Positions 14,815 to 16,082 of a DNA stretch of 16,082 nucleotides are shown one piece after another. The stretch's first letter is position 1. Every line of letters begins with the position of its first letter. The notes beneath the pieces are model-generated. The model was not told the origin of the DNA. It made no database searches and saw only the letters and a list, made by a program, of their open reading frames with translations. Source of the stretch: Candidatus Moraniibacteriota bacterium (GTDB lineage Bacteria; Patescibacteriota; Minisyncoccia; Moranbacterales; DUUL01). Location: positions 1 through 16,082 of the forward strand of contig JAGYNP010000003.1 of the NCBI GenBank assembly GCA_018399935.1, given 5' to 3'. Both the position numbers and the translations under genes were made by a program.

Positions 14815-15159
14815 ATGGTTGAAATAAAGGAAATTGAATTTAATATTACTATTTCGAAGTTTTACTGCTTTAACGGAATTGAAAAGTTGGGGGATAGTAT
14901 TAGTCAAACTTCAGGTCGAATAAAAGCCAGTAGTAAAAATATGAAAAGAGTTAGAAGAATAGCAGAGACTTTGTTATCCAAGATCGATCAAAAAGAAGGA
15001 TTTTTATTTGTTACAGGAGAATCTTTTATTTCAGGTGACGAGTTGCAAGTTGAAGCGAAGAAATATGTAATAATTTACGATATTACAAAATATTTCAGCG
15101 ATGGTACCCATGAAAATGAAAAAACAAAAGAGACTTTGGTTGATAAGAGAGGATGTTAA
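14815..15159 (+). CDS. Hypothetical protein, 114 aa
   Basis: No family is recognised. The protein is soluble with no signal peptide or membrane helix. The first part (1-15) and the middle (62-95: FLFVTGES, ELQVEAKKYVIIYDI) look like beta strands. The segment 27-60 (SISQTSGRIKASSKNMKRVRRIAETLLSK) is basic and helical and could bind nucleic acid; the C-terminus is charged and ends in Cys. GAGGTGA (14804-14810) lies 4 nt before the ATG, a good Shine-Dalgarno sequence in a window where most genes lack one. A promoter lies upstream at 14528. It ends 50 bp before the convergent ComM gene, with a shared terminator between them. Confidence 0.75.
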   Translation: MVEIKEIEFNITISKFYCFNGIEKLGDSISQTSGRIKASSKNMKRVRRIAETLLSKIDQKEGFLFVTGESFISGDELQVEAKKYVIIYDITKYFSDGTHENEKTKETLVDKRGC

Positions 15160-15177
15160 TTTAAGTTTAAAGATTAC

Positions 15178-15211
15178 AAAAAGCGTTTGCAAAATATTGT
15201 TGACGCTTTTT
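15178..15211. terminator. Bidirectional terminator between convergent genes
   Basis: AAAAAGCGT (15178-15186) pairs with ACGCTTTTT (15203-15211), with a weak inner CAA/TTG pairing. A-run and T-run on the two sides let it serve both the 114-aa gene and the ComM-like gene, whose TAA overlaps its edge (15210-15212). Confidence 0.82.
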
Positions 15212-16082
15212 ATTCTTCTCTGAACTTATATTGTATTGCTTCAGCTAAATGTGGTACTGTAATATTTTTATCACCTTCCAAATCCGCAATAGTCCTGGCT
15301 ACTTTCAATAACCGATAATAAGTTCGAGGAGAAAAGTGCATTTTGTGAATGGCTTCACTTAGGAGATCTTTTTCTGATTCACCAATTGGGCAGAATTTTT
15401 TTAAATCTTGATTGTTCATTTCTGAGTTGGTGAAAATGCCAGATTTCTCGAATCTCTTGTTTTGAAGTTTTCTGGCTTTAATTATTCTTTGGCGAATTTC
15501 TGAACTTTTTTCACTTAGTTTTTCTTGAGTGATTTTTTCAAATTTCAAACGAGGAACTTCAATTTGTAAATCAATTCTATCTAAAATTGGCCCAGAGAGT
15601 TTCTTTTTGTATTGATTAATTTGATTAGGAGTGCAGATGCATTCCTTTTGTGGATCAGTGGCATTTCCGCAAGGGCAAGGATTCATGGCAGCGATTAACA
15701 TAAATTTAGCAGGGAAAACTAAAGTTCCATTAGCTCTGGAAATTGAAACTTCGCCATCCTCCAAAGGTTGGCGGAGATTTTCAATCAAGGTTCTGGAAAA
15801 TTCAGGAAATTCATCTAAAAACAAGACACCTCGGTTGGCCAAAGAAATTTCACCTGGTTTTGGCAAAGAACCACCACCCACTAAAGCCACCGGAGAAGCA
15901 CTGTGATGAGGATTTCTGAAAGGGCGTTGAATAATCAAGGGTTGTTTTTTGTTGGTTATTCCAGCAATTGAGTAAAGCTTTGTTACTTCAAAGGCTTCTT
16001 CTTTGGTCATTGGAGGCATAATAGTTGGAATAGCTTTCGATAACATGCTTTTTCCTGAGCCTGGAGGACCTGACATTAAAAT
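15210..16082 (-). CDS. comM: ComM/YifB-type Mg-chelatase-like AAA+ ATPase, C-terminal part (runs off window)
   Basis: ComM is a hexameric helicase that promotes branch migration during integration of DNA taken up by natural transformation. The visible 290 residues start at ILMSGPPGSGKS (Walker A), so the N-terminal Lon-like domain lies beyond the right edge. The internal ATG at 16076 is not the true start. Numbered from that Met, the features are the PHHSAS segment (56-61), Walker B VLFLDEF (84-90), AAMNPCPCG with four Cys at 134, 136, 146 and 148, arginine finger SGPILDR (Arg167), and the C-terminal FSPRTYYRLLKVARTIADL helices typical of the family. All motifs are intact. It supports a capacity for DNA uptake in this organism. 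Confidence 0.95.
   Translation of the reverse strand: MLMSGPPGSGKSMLSKAIPTIMPPMTKEEAFEVTKLYSIAGITNKKQPLIIQRPFRNPHHSASPVALVGGGSLPKPGEISLANRGVLFLDEFPEFSRTLIENLRQPLEDGEVSISRANGTLVFPAKFMLIAAMNPCPCGNATDPQKECICTPNQINQYKKKLSGPILDRIDLQIEVPRLKFEKITQEKLSEKSSEIRQRIIKARKLQNKRFEKSGIFTNSEMNNQDLKKFCPIGESEKDLLSEAIHKMHFSPRTYYRLLKVARTIADLEGDKNITVPHLAEAIQYKFREE

Overview
The window is a very AT-rich (roughly 25-35% G+C in most genes), gene-dense bacterial chromosome segment with standard stop codon use: TGA ends the genes at 867 and 2003, so it is not recoded to Gly. The proteins are rich in Lys, Ile and Asn. A two-helix membrane protein of a type I associate with Patescibacteria (CPR), a LysM-CHAP hydrolase, a GT39-like polytopic transferase, a ComM-type ATPase, tRNAs without encoded CCA and mostly SD-less genes together suggest a Patescibacteria member. 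This is inference; no ribosomal RNA is present to fix taxonomy.

Layout. Left (124-2003, + strand): an Est30-like alpha/beta hydrolase overlaps by 4 bp a GT4 glycosyltransferase of the diacylglycerol glucosyltransferase look. Converging on it are minus-strand genes: recG (2093-4240), a membrane-anchored protein with a degenerate metallophosphoesterase domain fused to seven propeller-like repeats (4512-6602), and a two-gene membrane operon (6706-7765: small PH-like membrane protein and DedA protein). Middle: two plus-strand tRNA genes, Pro(UGG) and Val(GAC), the second followed by a clear terminator; a minus-strand XerD-like recombinase (8572-9462); and a plus-strand LysM-CHAP peptidoglycan hydrolase (about 9760-10938). 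The last two are separated by a near-symmetric promoter block. Right: a GC-rich palindromic element (10943-11063), a terminator, a broken zinc peptidase gene (11242-12155) bracketed by related AT-rich repeats, a GT39-like membrane glycosyltransferase (12433-14154), a 50-aa SD-led small gene (14250-14402), a promoter and decayed small ORF (14528-14780), a 114-aa unknown protein (14815-15159), a bidirectional terminator, and the C-terminal part of a ComM/YifB ATPase running off the right edge.

Functionally the window mixes DNA maintenance and uptake (RecG, Xer, ComM) with cell-envelope work (GT4, GT39-like, DedA, LysM-CHAP). No defence system, CRISPR array, transposase or phage module was seen. 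The most unusual items are the inactive-looking phosphoesterase/propeller protein, the GC-rich palindromic element after the LysM-CHAP gene, and the peptidase gene in which one extra A in an A8 run restores the reading frame.
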